From assembly GCA_949841365.1 (NCBI GenBank), contig CATKZI010000002.1, positions 1 to 64,000 of the forward strand: a stretch of 64,000 nucleotides of DNA, read 5' to 3'. The stretch comes from an uncultured Candidatus Melainabacteria bacterium. GTDB taxonomy: Bacteria; Cyanobacteriota; Vampirovibrionia; Gastranaerophilales; Gastranaerophilaceae. The notes beneath the pieces were generated by a model, which was not told the origin of the DNA, did not search any database, and saw nothing but the letters and a program-made list of their open reading frames with translations. Shown piece by piece: positions 31,768 through 41,035 of this stretch (its first letter is position 1; every line of letters starts with the position of its first letter). The position numbers and the translations under genes are program-made.

Positions 31768-34164
31768 ATGGAACAAGATATTTTAATTTATGTTGATGAT
31801 AAAGAGAAATTAGATGCAAGCGCAGCAGCAAACTCTTTTGCGCATAAGGATGTAAAAAATAGAGCATATATAAATACTTTAGGCGCAGAACTTGCTATGA
31901 AATATCTTGTATCAGAAAATATTGATGTTTCAGCTGCAAAAAATATTCACTCTATTAAAAAAATTCTTGAAGAAATAGACATAGCAGATATAATGCTTCC
32001 TAATATTCATATTGATGTAAGGGTTGTGTTTGACGAAAACGCAATATTTATACCGAAATCTCATTTTGAATATGACCTTACTCCTGATATTTATCTTGTA
32101 TTTAACCTTTCTCAAGACCGTGAATTTGTTAAATTTTTAGGATTTTTTGAACCTAAACTTATTAATAAAAATAATGCAAATTCTGATTATTACTTTATTG
32201 AAAAAGAAAAATTAAGCCCTGCATTAGATTTAATTAACTATATTAATTCTCATATGGGCAGTACTAACAGTGAATTGTCAGATGAGGAATTTGAAACAGC
32301 TGAAAGATTTATTGTTTCAATGTCAGATAATGATATTTCCGAAGCTGATAAAAAATATTTAATTAAACAGCTTACAAAAAGCGCAGAATTGAGAGATAAA
32401 TTCATTGAATATGAAAACTTTGAAACTCTTTCATATAAAGCAATGAACGACCCCTTAATTGAGAAAAAAGAAGCTCCTGAACCTGTAGAAGAAAATCTCC
32501 CGGATATTCTCGAACCGGAAGAAATTTCTCTTGATGAAAATATTATTGGCGTTCCAACAGTTGAGGAAACAATTGAAGAAGTTCCCGTAACAGAAGAACT
32601 TATCGGAGAGGATATAACAGCAGAACCTCTCGATATAGAGGAAAATGTTATTGATGAACCGTTTGCGATTGAAGAAGAAATTCCAACTGAAGAACCTGTT
32701 TTAGACGGGATTGACTTTGAAGCATTGGAAATCCCCGAAACTGTTGAAACATTTGAAGAACCTGCGCTTGAGGGCATATCACTGGATGCGGTTGAATTAC
32801 CGATTGAAGAAGATACAGCAACAGAACCTCTTATTGATGAAACAATTTCATTAGATGCAATTGAACTTCCACAGGAAGAAACAATAATTGAAGAACCAAT
32901 GGCAGAACTGTTGTCATTTGATGATGTTGAACCGCTGCAGACAGAAGAAGTGACAACAGAAACACCTGTTGAAGACATCTTATCTTTTGATGCAATAGAA
33001 CCTTTACAAGAGGAACTTCCTCCAGTAGAAGAAACTCCGATGATGGCATTTGAAGAACTTACGGAAACTACGGATACAACACAAGAAGAAGTGATGCCTT
33101 TTGAAGAAAGCGCATTTGAAATATCGGACATTATTGAACCATCTGTTGACGTGCCTCCTGTTACAGATGATATAATTGACAGTCTGCCATTTGAAAGTGA
33201 CGAAGAAGAACCTGTTCAATCAGAAGATTCCTCTTTCGGTAAAAATCTGCTTGAAAACCTTTCTGAAGAACACATTGATGATGTTGAAATAGAAAATTAC
33301 AATCAGGACGATATTTCATCACAAGACTTGCTCTCACAAATAGATGATGTATTAAGCACATCTTCAACCGTTTCAGACGATGTGATACCTGCTGACAGTA
33401 TTGATGATATTTTAAATGAAACAGAAGATTTGAATGTTCTTTATAACGAAGAAACAACAGCCGAAGAGCAGCCTTCTATCCCCGAACCTGAAGGCGAAGC
33501 TGAACCTCAAGTGCCGGGAGCTGCATTATACAATAGTAAAAAATCTTCAGATAAAAAATCACTTATCACAGCAGGTGCGCTAATTGCAGTCCTTGCAGGT
33601 GCATCAGCATTTTATTTCTTGAAACCTAAAGATACAGCAGCTGACATTGAACCGCTTCCTGTAAACAGGCAGGCTTCGGAAGTTACACAAAATACATCTG
33701 ACGATATTCTTGCATCAAACACACCAACACCGCAAGCTCCTGTTAAAAAAGATATCGAAGCATCAAAACCGGTTGTAAAAGAATTGAAAAACAATCCGCC
33801 AAAACCTGTTAAGTCAGAATCATACTTAGATGTAAACAGATTAGTTTGGGATGTCCCCGATGCACTTTCATACAGCCCTAAAATACAAAGTTACCTGAGA
33901 ACAGCTGGCAGAAGTATAAAATTATCATTATCAGCAGATTTATTGCTTGCTACAGAATATGCATACACAAATCAGGTTAAGGTTGGTTTAAAATTAAGTA
34001 AAAACGGTTCTGTTCAAGATGCACGAATACTTTCAGGCTCAGGCTCAACTCAAATCGATAATATTGTGTTACAATCTGTTAAAGATACTTTAAATGTCGT
34101 AAAACCGCCTGCTGACGAGATTAAAACCCCCGATTTCAACTTAAACCTTATCATATATTTTTAA
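31768..34164 (+). CDS. Acidic-repeat membrane protein with TonB-like C-terminus
   Basis: AAGGAGAG before ATG 31768; long Glu/Pro repeats, single TM ITAGALIAVLAGASAFYFL, TonB-like QVKVGLKLSKNGSVQDARILSGSGS. Confidence 0.8.
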   Translation: MEQDILIYVDDKEKLDASAAANSFAHKDVKNRAYINTLGAELAMKYLVSENIDVSAAKNIHSIKKILEEIDIADIMLPNIHIDVRVVFDENAIFIPKSHFEYDLTPDIYLVFNLSQDREFVKFLGFFEPKLINKNNANSDYYFIEKEKLSPALDLINYINSHMGSTNSELSDEEFETAERFIVSMSDNDISEADKKYLIKQLTKSAELRDKFIEYENFETLSYKAMNDPLIEKKEAPEPVEENLPDILEPEEISLDENIIGVPTVEETIEEVPVTEELIGEDITAEPLDIEENVIDEPFAIEEEIPTEEPVLDGIDFEALEIPETVETFEEPALEGISLDAVELPIEEDTATEPLIDETISLDAIELPQEETIIEEPMAELLSFDDVEPLQTEEVTTETPVEDILSFDAIEPLQEELPPVEETPMMAFEELTETTDTTQEEVMPFEESAFEISDIIEPSVDVPPVTDDIIDSLPFESDEEEPVQSEDSSFGKNLLENLSEEHIDDVEIENYNQDDISSQDLLSQIDDVLSTSSTVSDDVIPADSIDDILNETEDLNVLYNEETTAEEQPSIPEPEGEAEPQVPGAALYNSKKSSDKKSLITAGALIAVLAGASAFYFLKPKDTAADIEPLPVNRQASEVTQNTSDDILASNTPTPQAPVKKDIEASKPVVKELKNNPPKPVKSESYLDVNRLVWDVPDALSYSPKIQSYLRTAGRSIKLSLSADLLLATEYAYTNQVKVGLKLSKNGSVQDARILSGSGSTQIDNIVLQSVKDTLNVVKPPADEIKTPDFNLNLIIYF

Positions 34165-34200
34165 TTATGATATAATGTTGACAAACAGGAAAAATTTAAA

Positions 34201-34767
34201 GTGGAATTAGCTCAAGATAAAATAGACTTAATAGAAAAAATTATCAAAAGCGACAGAAAATTCGCTAACAATGAAGATTTGTATGATGACTTTTTTAACG
34301 AAACATGCAAACGTTCTTTGCTTATCGTAAAAACAGTCACTTCTGATGCTACATTGGAAGCCTATTTGAGAAAAATCGCTACAACTTCAATTTTGAATGT
34401 ATTAAAAAGCGAAGGAAGATTGAGACGAACCAAAAGCGGTTATATGTCAGTAAAAGAAGTTCCGCTTGAAACAACATCAAACTTAACTGATTATTCTCAT
34501 GTTACTGTAACATACGAACCTGTTGATATTCAAGAAACTCCCGAAGATCTTGCCGTAAAAAAAGATATTTTGCAAACTATTGTTGATACAGTTTATGAAA
34601 TTGACCAAAATTCACCTGATAAAAACTATTTGAAATTATACAACCTGCGTTATCAAGACGGGTTGACACAAAAAGAAATTGCAGATGAATTGAATATTTC
34701 TCAATCGGAAGTTTCAAAAAGATTATTTAAGTTGATGAATAAAGTAAAACAAGCATTTGGTAGTTAA
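34201..34767 (+). CDS. Sigma-70-family-like protein (GTG start)
   Basis: C-terminal sigma4-like HTH DGLTQKEIADELNISQSEVSKRLFKLMNKVKQ. Confidence 0.72.
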   Translation: MELAQDKIDLIEKIIKSDRKFANNEDLYDDFFNETCKRSLLIVKTVTSDATLEAYLRKIATTSILNVLKSEGRLRRTKSGYMSVKEVPLETTSNLTDYSHVTVTYEPVDIQETPEDLAVKKDILQTIVDTVYEIDQNSPDKNYLKLYNLRYQDGLTQKEIADELNISQSEVSKRLFKLMNKVKQAFGS

Positions 34768-34768
34768 A

Positions 34769-37711
34769 ATGATTTGTCCGATATGCAAAAAAGAAGTTCC
34801 GGATAATACCCTAAAATGCCCATATTGCAAAGCTCGTACGGGTTTAATTTGTAAAAATTGCAATACGGTTAATTCAATTTTTGATTACAAGTGCAAAAAC
34901 TGCGGAACGGAAATTTTGAAAATTTGTCCGAACTGCAAAAGCGTAAATTTTCCGAATGCTGAAAAATGCAGAAAATGCGGATATGTTTTTGCTAAACCGC
35001 AAACCGAACAACAGCTTGAGTATCCCGCAAATCTTATTTCGCAGCAAAGTGCAAAAAATATCCTTATAAAAGGAATTACATCAAAAGATAAAAAAATCTT
35101 TTCACTAAGCGGTGAAAAAGGATGCGGTAAAAGTGTTGTTCTAAAATCAGTAATAAAAGATTTAAAAGGTTATTCCTGGATTTACGGCAAATGTACACCA
35201 ATTACCCAAATCACATCAGGCGGTGTAGTTCAAGATATTCTTTTGAACCTTTTCGGACTACCGAATTTCTGCCTGAATAACCTGCAGTTTAAAAAAGACG
35301 CTTCAAAATTTTTCAAAAATGAATTCCCCGAACTTGATAACAACGAAATTTTTGATTTGATAAACTTTTTATACCCGTCAGTTGAAGGTACTTTTGAAAA
35401 TATAGTTTCAGGAAAAAATAATACGTTTAAATTTCTGAACAAAGTTTTTGACAGAATTACGGCTCACGGAAAATTTGTAATAGTTATTGATAACTTCGAT
35501 TTTATTGACGGATTTTCTTATGAATTTATCAGCAAATTCATAAAAAAAGATAATGTATGGAAAAATTTAAAACTTTTGCTTCTTTATAACGAACCCAAAC
35601 CCGCAAAAGGTTATTTTTACTTCCCGTCTAACAAGGATGAAAATATCTATTTAGATATCGGTATTGCTCCGCTTGAACCACAGCAAATCGGAGTATTGTA
35701 TGAACAAAAAGTAAAAAAAATAAAGAATTTCCCAAAATTTTCGCAAGCAGAACTTAACGATATTTATAGAATAAGCAGAGGAAACCCGTCTTACATCAAT
35801 CAGGCACTGTGCCTGAAACATGACTGCGTATTATGCGAACAGGAATTTGAAATAAGTACAACATTCAAAGGCTTGCTGGAACACAGACTTGCCCTGCTAT
35901 CACACCTGAATCCCAAGGCTTACGAAATCCTTCTGAGTTCTGCAATTATCGGCGACAAAATCAACATAAACCTTGTTAAAGAAATTTTTGAAGTCAGCGA
36001 TACAGAATTCAGAAAAATTATAGTTTACCTGAAAAGAATGGATTATATCAATGCCGTAAACGAAATTTATTGCGAATTCAACTCGCTTCTTTTGTGGGAA
36101 ACAATTCTGAAAACAGCTAAAAACGATGAAAATTACACAAAAATAAACAAACAGATTTTCACATATCTTACAGGATTTACCTTGAATTCTCACGCAATTT
36201 TAGGAATTGTAGCTCAAAACTTGAAACAGCCTGAACTGTCACTTGAAATCTGGACAAGAAATACAAGACTTGCCTCATACATAGGTGACTTGAACCTTTA
36301 CGCAATTTCTCAAAAACAATCAATGGCGTTGATAAATGAATTTGATGAAAACGATACTTTGAAAATTCGCTACAACATCTCGGAAAGACTTGGCAAACTT
36401 CTTTCCAACTCAAATCCGACAGAAGCTATGGAATACCTTCCCGATGCAATCTCTAACGCTCAGGCAATAGGCGACAGCCCGAAAGAAATTGAACTGCTTG
36501 CATATCTTGCTTCATGCTGTCGCAAAACAGGAAATTATTTCGGCGAAGTTGAATGTGTAGATGCAGTATTAGAAAAAGTTAAACCCGAAAATGATATTGA
36601 TATCGCACTTTTAAAAGCTTCAAAGCTCAGCGCACTTCTTAATATCGGAAACTGCGGGCAAATCGTTAATATGGTAGATAACGAGATTATGCCTGTTCTT
36701 GACAGATATTTCAGCAAAAAACAAAGCGCACAAGACCCAAAACTCGGATTTATGTACGAAACCTGGCTGAGAGTTTATTTAATCCTCGCAAATGCGCTTG
36801 TAATGCAAGGTAACGACAGGTCATTTGAAATTTTAACAATACTGTTTGATATTATTGACAGAAACCAAATCAAAGATGAATTGTTTGTTTGTAAATGTAA
36901 ACTTACACTTGCTTTTGCAAACACAATGAAAGGTAATTTCCAGGCATCTGAACAAATGCTTGAGGAAGTTTTGAAGCTTTACCGCGAAAATATTATGGAT
37001 AATGAAACAATCCTTCGCTGGAACTTTATCAACATAATAAACAATTTCTTTAGAAAACGTTATCACAGAATGCAGGAAGATTTATTCCAAATCGTAACTT
37101 TTGCCAACAACAACGGCGACAATTTCACAAAAAATATCCTAAAAACATTATTGGGCAAAATTTTTCAAGATAACGGCAATTCAAAACAAGCACTGGAAAT
37201 TTATAACGATCAGGTAGCATATTTTGCAAAAGAAAAAATGGCAATGGGTGCACTTTTAGCGTGGTACTTGATTGCAGATGCAACGCTTGACACAGAAGGT
37301 CCGCAAAACGCAATGGAAATTGCTGAGCAGGCGCTTGAAGTTGCACAAAATCCGAAAATCAATAACTACTTCTTTACGATTTTATTGAAAACAGTTATCG
37401 CAAAATGTGCAATAACAAATTCAGACTTTGAAACCGCAAAAATCCATATTGAAGGCGCAATTCTTATCGCAAGAAAATTCAATCTGAAAGATATGTTGTC
37501 GAGATTATACCTGCTTTACGGCAAATATTTTCAGGAACTCGGTCTGATGAAATCTCCAAAACAGGTTGAATATTTGCAAGCCTCAGACAAATTATATAAA
37601 CAGGCAAAAGAATTGATTGAGCAGACCAAAAACAAATATGTATATCAAGACCTGAAAAAAGCTCAAAGTGTATTGGGTTCGTTCTGCAAATTGCATGGGA
37701 TTGAAATTTGA
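34769..37711 (+). CDS. Zinc-ribbon / AAA-STAND-like ATPase / TPR protein
   Basis: CPICKKEVPDNTLKCPYCKA, CKNCNTVNSIFDYKCKNCG, CPNCKSVNFPNAEKCRKCG; Walker A GEKGCGKS; Walker B-like FVIVIDNFD; helical repeats. Confidence 0.82.
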   Translation: MICPICKKEVPDNTLKCPYCKARTGLICKNCNTVNSIFDYKCKNCGTEILKICPNCKSVNFPNAEKCRKCGYVFAKPQTEQQLEYPANLISQQSAKNILIKGITSKDKKIFSLSGEKGCGKSVVLKSVIKDLKGYSWIYGKCTPITQITSGGVVQDILLNLFGLPNFCLNNLQFKKDASKFFKNEFPELDNNEIFDLINFLYPSVEGTFENIVSGKNNTFKFLNKVFDRITAHGKFVIVIDNFDFIDGFSYEFISKFIKKDNVWKNLKLLLLYNEPKPAKGYFYFPSNKDENIYLDIGIAPLEPQQIGVLYEQKVKKIKNFPKFSQAELNDIYRISRGNPSYINQALCLKHDCVLCEQEFEISTTFKGLLEHRLALLSHLNPKAYEILLSSAIIGDKININLVKEIFEVSDTEFRKIIVYLKRMDYINAVNEIYCEFNSLLLWETILKTAKNDENYTKINKQIFTYLTGFTLNSHAILGIVAQNLKQPELSLEIWTRNTRLASYIGDLNLYAISQKQSMALINEFDENDTLKIRYNISERLGKLLSNSNPTEAMEYLPDAISNAQAIGDSPKEIELLAYLASCCRKTGNYFGEVECVDAVLEKVKPENDIDIALLKASKLSALLNIGNCGQIVNMVDNEIMPVLDRYFSKKQSAQDPKLGFMYETWLRVYLILANALVMQGNDRSFEILTILFDIIDRNQIKDELFVCKCKLTLAFANTMKGNFQASEQMLEEVLKLYRENIMDNETILRWNFINIINNFFRKRYHRMQEDLFQIVTFANNNGDNFTKNILKTLLGKIFQDNGNSKQALEIYNDQVAYFAKEKMAMGALLAWYLIADATLDTEGPQNAMEIAEQALEVAQNPKINNYFFTILLKTVIAKCAITNSDFETAKIHIEGAILIARKFNLKDMLSRLYLLYGKYFQELGLMKSPKQVEYLQASDKLYKQAKELIEQTKNKYVYQDLKKAQSVLGSFCKLHGIEI

Positions 37712-37729
37712 AAATAAGTATGTTATAAT
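37701..37729 (+). promoter_or_regulatory. Promoter for antisense RNA at locus A
   Basis: TTGAAA-17 bp-TATAAT. Confidence 0.65.
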
Positions 37730-37735
37730 AAAAGA

Positions 37736-37827
37736 AAGGGCGAGAGGATTGCCGTCCTCTCATTAAAAGCCCCTATTTTGTTGATTTAAGAGTTAATATT
37801 ATCGTTAAGATTAGTATTAACTCTTTT
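37736..37827 (+). ncRNA. Putative antisense RNA (antitoxin-like), locus A
   Basis: Two hairpins (GGGCGAGAGGA..TCCTCTC..GCCC; AAGAGTTAATA..TATTAACTCTTTT) downstream of the promoter, overlapping the small ORF. Confidence 0.5.
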
Positions 37828-37853
37828 GCTGTCATAGCAATTATCAACTGCAT
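37773..37853 (-). CDS. Putative 26-aa hydrophobic type I toxin-like peptide, locus A
   Basis: AAAGGAGG then MQLIIAMTAKELILILTIILTLKSTK; alternative TTG start at 37847. Confidence 0.5.
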   Translation of the reverse strand: MQLIIAMTAKELILILTIILTLKSTK

Positions 37854-37996
37854 CACCTCCTTTGCTTTGTGGTTGTCCAAATTTATAGTTTGTCCCTCAA
37901 AGTATGAATGCGGAGGCTTTAGCCTCTGGCGGTAACTAATAAGATTTTATCAATATCGTCAAAAATGGCTAAAAAATTGGGCTTACCCTCTATATA

Positions 37997-38024
37997 AATA
38001 TATCACTAACGCGAAATAAGTCAA
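37997..38024 (-). promoter_or_regulatory. Candidate promoter for locus A small ORF
   Basis: Minus strand TTGACT-16 bp-TATATT. Confidence 0.5.
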
Positions 38025-38065
38025 TATTATTAAATCACATTATATTTCTACAAATATAAGACAAC

Positions 38066-38095
38066 AAAAAAGCTCCCCAATAGGAGAGCTTTTTA
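38066..38095 (-). terminator. Terminator after GGGtGRT gene
   Basis: AAAAAAGCTCCCCAATAGGAGAGCTTTTT. Confidence 0.75.
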
Positions 38096-38114
38096 AGTTT
38101 ATAAAGTAAGTTAA

Positions 38115-39119
38115 TTATCTGTTTAACGCACCTGCAACAGCCACTGCAACTGCTACAGTTGCACCAACCATCGGGTTGTTACCCATACCGATTACACCCA
38201 TCATTTCTACGTGTGCAGGAACTGATGATGAACCTGCAAACTGAGCGTCACCGTGCATTCTGCCCATAGTATCTGTCATACCGTAAGAAGCAGGACCTGC
38301 AGCAACGTTATCAGGGTGAAGTGTTCTGCCTGTACCGCCGCCTGATGCTACTGAGAAGTATTTTCTATCGTTTTCATAACACCATTTTTTGTAAGTACCA
38401 GCAACAGGGTGTTGGAAACGAGTTGGGTTAGTTGAGTTACCTGTAATAGATACATCAACGCCTTCTTTAATCATAATTGCAACACCTTCAGATACGTCGT
38501 CAGCACCGTAGCATTTTACTTTTGCTCTTTCACCGTCTGAGAATGGAGTTTCTTTAACAATTTTTAATTCGCCTGTTTTGAAATCATATTTAGTTTCAAC
38601 AGCTGTGAAACCGTTAATTCTGGCAATAATATAAGCTGCGTCTTTTCCAAGACCGTTCAAGATTACTCTCAAAGGTTCTTTTCTAACTTTATTAGCATTT
38701 CTTGCGATACCGATAGCGCCTTCAGCAGCTGCGAATGATTCGTGACCTGCCAAGAAGCAGAAACATTTTGTTTCTTCTCTCAAAAGCATAGCAGCCAAGT
38801 TACCGTGACCGATACCAACTTGTCTTCTATCACCAACAGATCCGGGGATTGCAAATGCTTGCAAGCCCAAGCCGATAGCTTCAGCAGCTTCTGCAGCAGA
38901 TGCAACTTCTTTTTTCAATGCAATAGCACAACCTAAAGTGTATGCCCAAACTGCGTTTTCAAATGCGATAGGCTGAATACCTTTTACAATCGCATCAACA
39001 TCAATTCCTTTTGATACGCATAAATCGCGTGCTTCTTCTAAAGATTTGAACCCGTATTCAGGTAAAACTTTTTTCAAAGAAGCTTCACGTCTATCTTGTC
39101 CTTCAAATTTTACTGTCAT
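38115..39119 (-). CDS. GGGtGRT protein
   Basis: SVASGGGTGRTLHPDNVAAGPASYGMTDTMGRMHGDAQFAGSSSVPAHVEM. Confidence 0.9.
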   Translation of the reverse strand: MTVKFEGQDRREASLKKVLPEYGFKSLEEARDLCVSKGIDVDAIVKGIQPIAFENAVWAYTLGCAIALKKEVASAAEAAEAIGLGLQAFAIPGSVGDRRQVGIGHGNLAAMLLREETKCFCFLAGHESFAAAEGAIGIARNANKVRKEPLRVILNGLGKDAAYIIARINGFTAVETKYDFKTGELKIVKETPFSDGERAKVKCYGADDVSEGVAIMIKEGVDVSITGNSTNPTRFQHPVAGTYKKWCYENDRKYFSVASGGGTGRTLHPDNVAAGPASYGMTDTMGRMHGDAQFAGSSSVPAHVEMMGVIGMGNNPMVGATVAVAVAVAGALNR

Positions 39120-39283
39120 TTTATTTTCCTCTTAATTTTATTTAATACTTGTTTCCGCCTGTGCAATCAAAGATTGCTTCGCTCCATTCACTCCCGTTTC
39201 TGTCGCAACGGCGGTATCGTAATGTTCTGCCCTGCTTGTCTTTGCCAACGCAAAGCCAACACCGGCATCACACCGGCTGACGC

Positions 39284-39988
39284 TTATTCTTCACGCGGAT
39301 CAATATATTTAACCGCATCAGCAAATCTGCCGTAAGTACCTGTGAATTTTTTCATAGCTTCTGTTGCATCCATACCTTTTTTAACGGCTTCCATAAATTT
39401 GCCGAGGTTAAGGAATTGATAGCCGATAACTTCGTCATTTTTATCCAAGCCTAATTTAAGGATGTAACCTTCAGTCAATGAAAGATATCTTACGCCTTTT
39501 TGTTTTGTTGAGTGGATAGTACCTGTCATTGAGCAAAGACCTTTACCCAAATCTTCAAGACCTGCGCCAACAGGAAGTCCGTTTTCAGAGAAAGCTGATT
39601 GAGTTCTTCCGTAAACGATTTGTAAGAATAATTCTCTCATTGCAACGTTAATAGCGTCACAAACAAGGTCAGTATTCAAAGCTTCAAGGATTGTTTTACC
39701 CGGAAGGATTTCACCTGCCATAGCAGCAGAATGAGTCATACCTGAGCATCCGATAGTTTCTACCAAAGCTTCTTGAATAATACCGTTTTTAACGTTAAGA
39801 GTTAATTTGCAAGTCCCTTGTTGAGGAGCGCAGCATCCGCATCCGTGAGTAAGACCTGAAATTTCTTCAATTTTTTTAACCTTTGTCCATTCACCTTCTT
39901 GAGGGATAGGAGCAGGTTCACCTTTTACGCCGCGTTTAACACAGCACATTTGTTCTACTTCGTGTGTAACTTGTATACGATCCAACAT
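39284..39988 (-). CDS. NifU-like iron-sulfur cluster scaffold-type protein
   Basis: GCGCCAPQQGTCKLTLNVKNGIIQEALVETIGCSGMTHSAAMAGEILPGKT. Confidence 0.85.
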   Translation of the reverse strand: MLDRIQVTHEVEQMCCVKRGVKGEPAPIPQEGEWTKVKKIEEISGLTHGCGCCAPQQGTCKLTLNVKNGIIQEALVETIGCSGMTHSAAMAGEILPGKTILEALNTDLVCDAINVAMRELFLQIVYGRTQSAFSENGLPVGAGLEDLGKGLCSMTGTIHSTKQKGVRYLSLTEGYILKLGLDKNDEVIGYQFLNLGKFMEAVKKGMDATEAMKKFTGTYGRFADAVKYIDPREE

Positions 39989-40075
39989 TTTCTATACTCC
40001 CTTCGGTTATATACAAGATTAATTTTACATGCTAAAAAGAGCGGGTCAAGATTACATAAAAAATAATATAAGTAT

Positions 40076-40460
40076 GTGGGGACTATGCATCCCCACACCC
40101 CGCACCTAATATTCTTTTTCTTTTTTGCGATGAAAAGAAAAAGAATATTGGATAAGAAAAAGAAAACACGCTAACCGTTTAATCACTACTAAACTCAACC
40201 TAAATCAGTCAAACTCGCTATCGCTCAGACAATGACTGACCTGTTATTGTTTCGTTAAGTAGTGATTACTTTGCCACAATAGCGGAGTGAACAATCAATG
40301 TTAGCGAAACAATAACAAAACGAGTATTGTTCGACCGTAGGGAGTTTACTCGTTTTTGGTTGAGCGTTACTATTGATTAGTGAACGTAGTGTCGTGGCGA
40401 GTTTTGTGAAACTTTGTCGACACAAAGTTTCCGCTGCCCGCGCAGGGCATATAATATTTT
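40076..40460. repeat. Intergenic region packed with nested inverted repeats
   Basis: Perfect stems including AATATTCTTTTTCTTTT (17 bp), GTTATTGTTTCG (12 bp), GAAACTTTGT (10 bp); no convincing ORF. Confidence 0.85.
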
Positions 40461-40466
40461 TTATGT

Positions 40467-40495
40467 AAAAAAAAGACCTCTTAAAGAGGTCTTTT
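40467..40495 (-). terminator. Terminator after pentapeptide-repeat gene
   Basis: AAAAAGACCTCTTAAAGAGGTCTTTTT. Confidence 0.85.
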
Positions 40496-41025
40496 TACCA
40501 GTCATTTGAAACTTCATCTTCATCATCTTGAAGCGAAGATAAATCTTTATGTCCCGTTCCGTCAAAATCCTCGGGAAGCATGTCATCATCAGGCCAAACC
40601 GTATCTTCATCATATCGTGCGGACGGCAAATTTACGGCACCTGTCAAATCCGAATTAGACAAATCTGTTTCAGATAAAATACATCCTGCCATATCAGTAT
40701 CTGAGAAGTTGCAATATGTCATCTGAGCATAACTGCAATCAGCACCTGTTAAAAGTGCTTCCGTAAAGTCACATTCCAAAACTCCTGATCTTGTAAAATC
40801 AACCGATGTCAAATCCGCATTTGTAAAATTAACAAAAGAAAGACTGCAATCTGCAAAAGAACTTGAATTCAAATCAGCATCAGAAAAATCGATTTCAGCA
40901 AGATTAATACCTGAGAAATCAACTTCAGACAAATCGACTTCTTCTTGTTCCACTTTCCATTCGTTAAATTTTTCCGGATGTTTTCTAAGTAATTCTACTA
41001 ATTCCTCTTTTGTATAATCTATCAT
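40495..41025 (-). CDS. Pentapeptide-repeat protein
   Basis: SGINLAEIDFSDADLNSSSFADCSLSFVNFTNADLTSVDFTRSGVLECDFTEALLTGADC. Confidence 0.9.
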   Translation of the reverse strand: MIDYTKEELVELLRKHPEKFNEWKVEQEEVDLSEVDFSGINLAEIDFSDADLNSSSFADCSLSFVNFTNADLTSVDFTRSGVLECDFTEALLTGADCSYAQMTYCNFSDTDMAGCILSETDLSNSDLTGAVNLPSARYDEDTVWPDDDMLPEDFDGTGHKDLSSLQDDEDEVSNDW

Positions 41026-41035
41026 TTATTTCTCC

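Noticed and set aside
32250-33131. 293-aa minus-strand ORF rich in Ser
   Set aside because: Antisense to the acidic repeat region of the TonB-like gene; Ser/Ile-rich low complexity is the expected shadow of GAA/GAT-rich coding.
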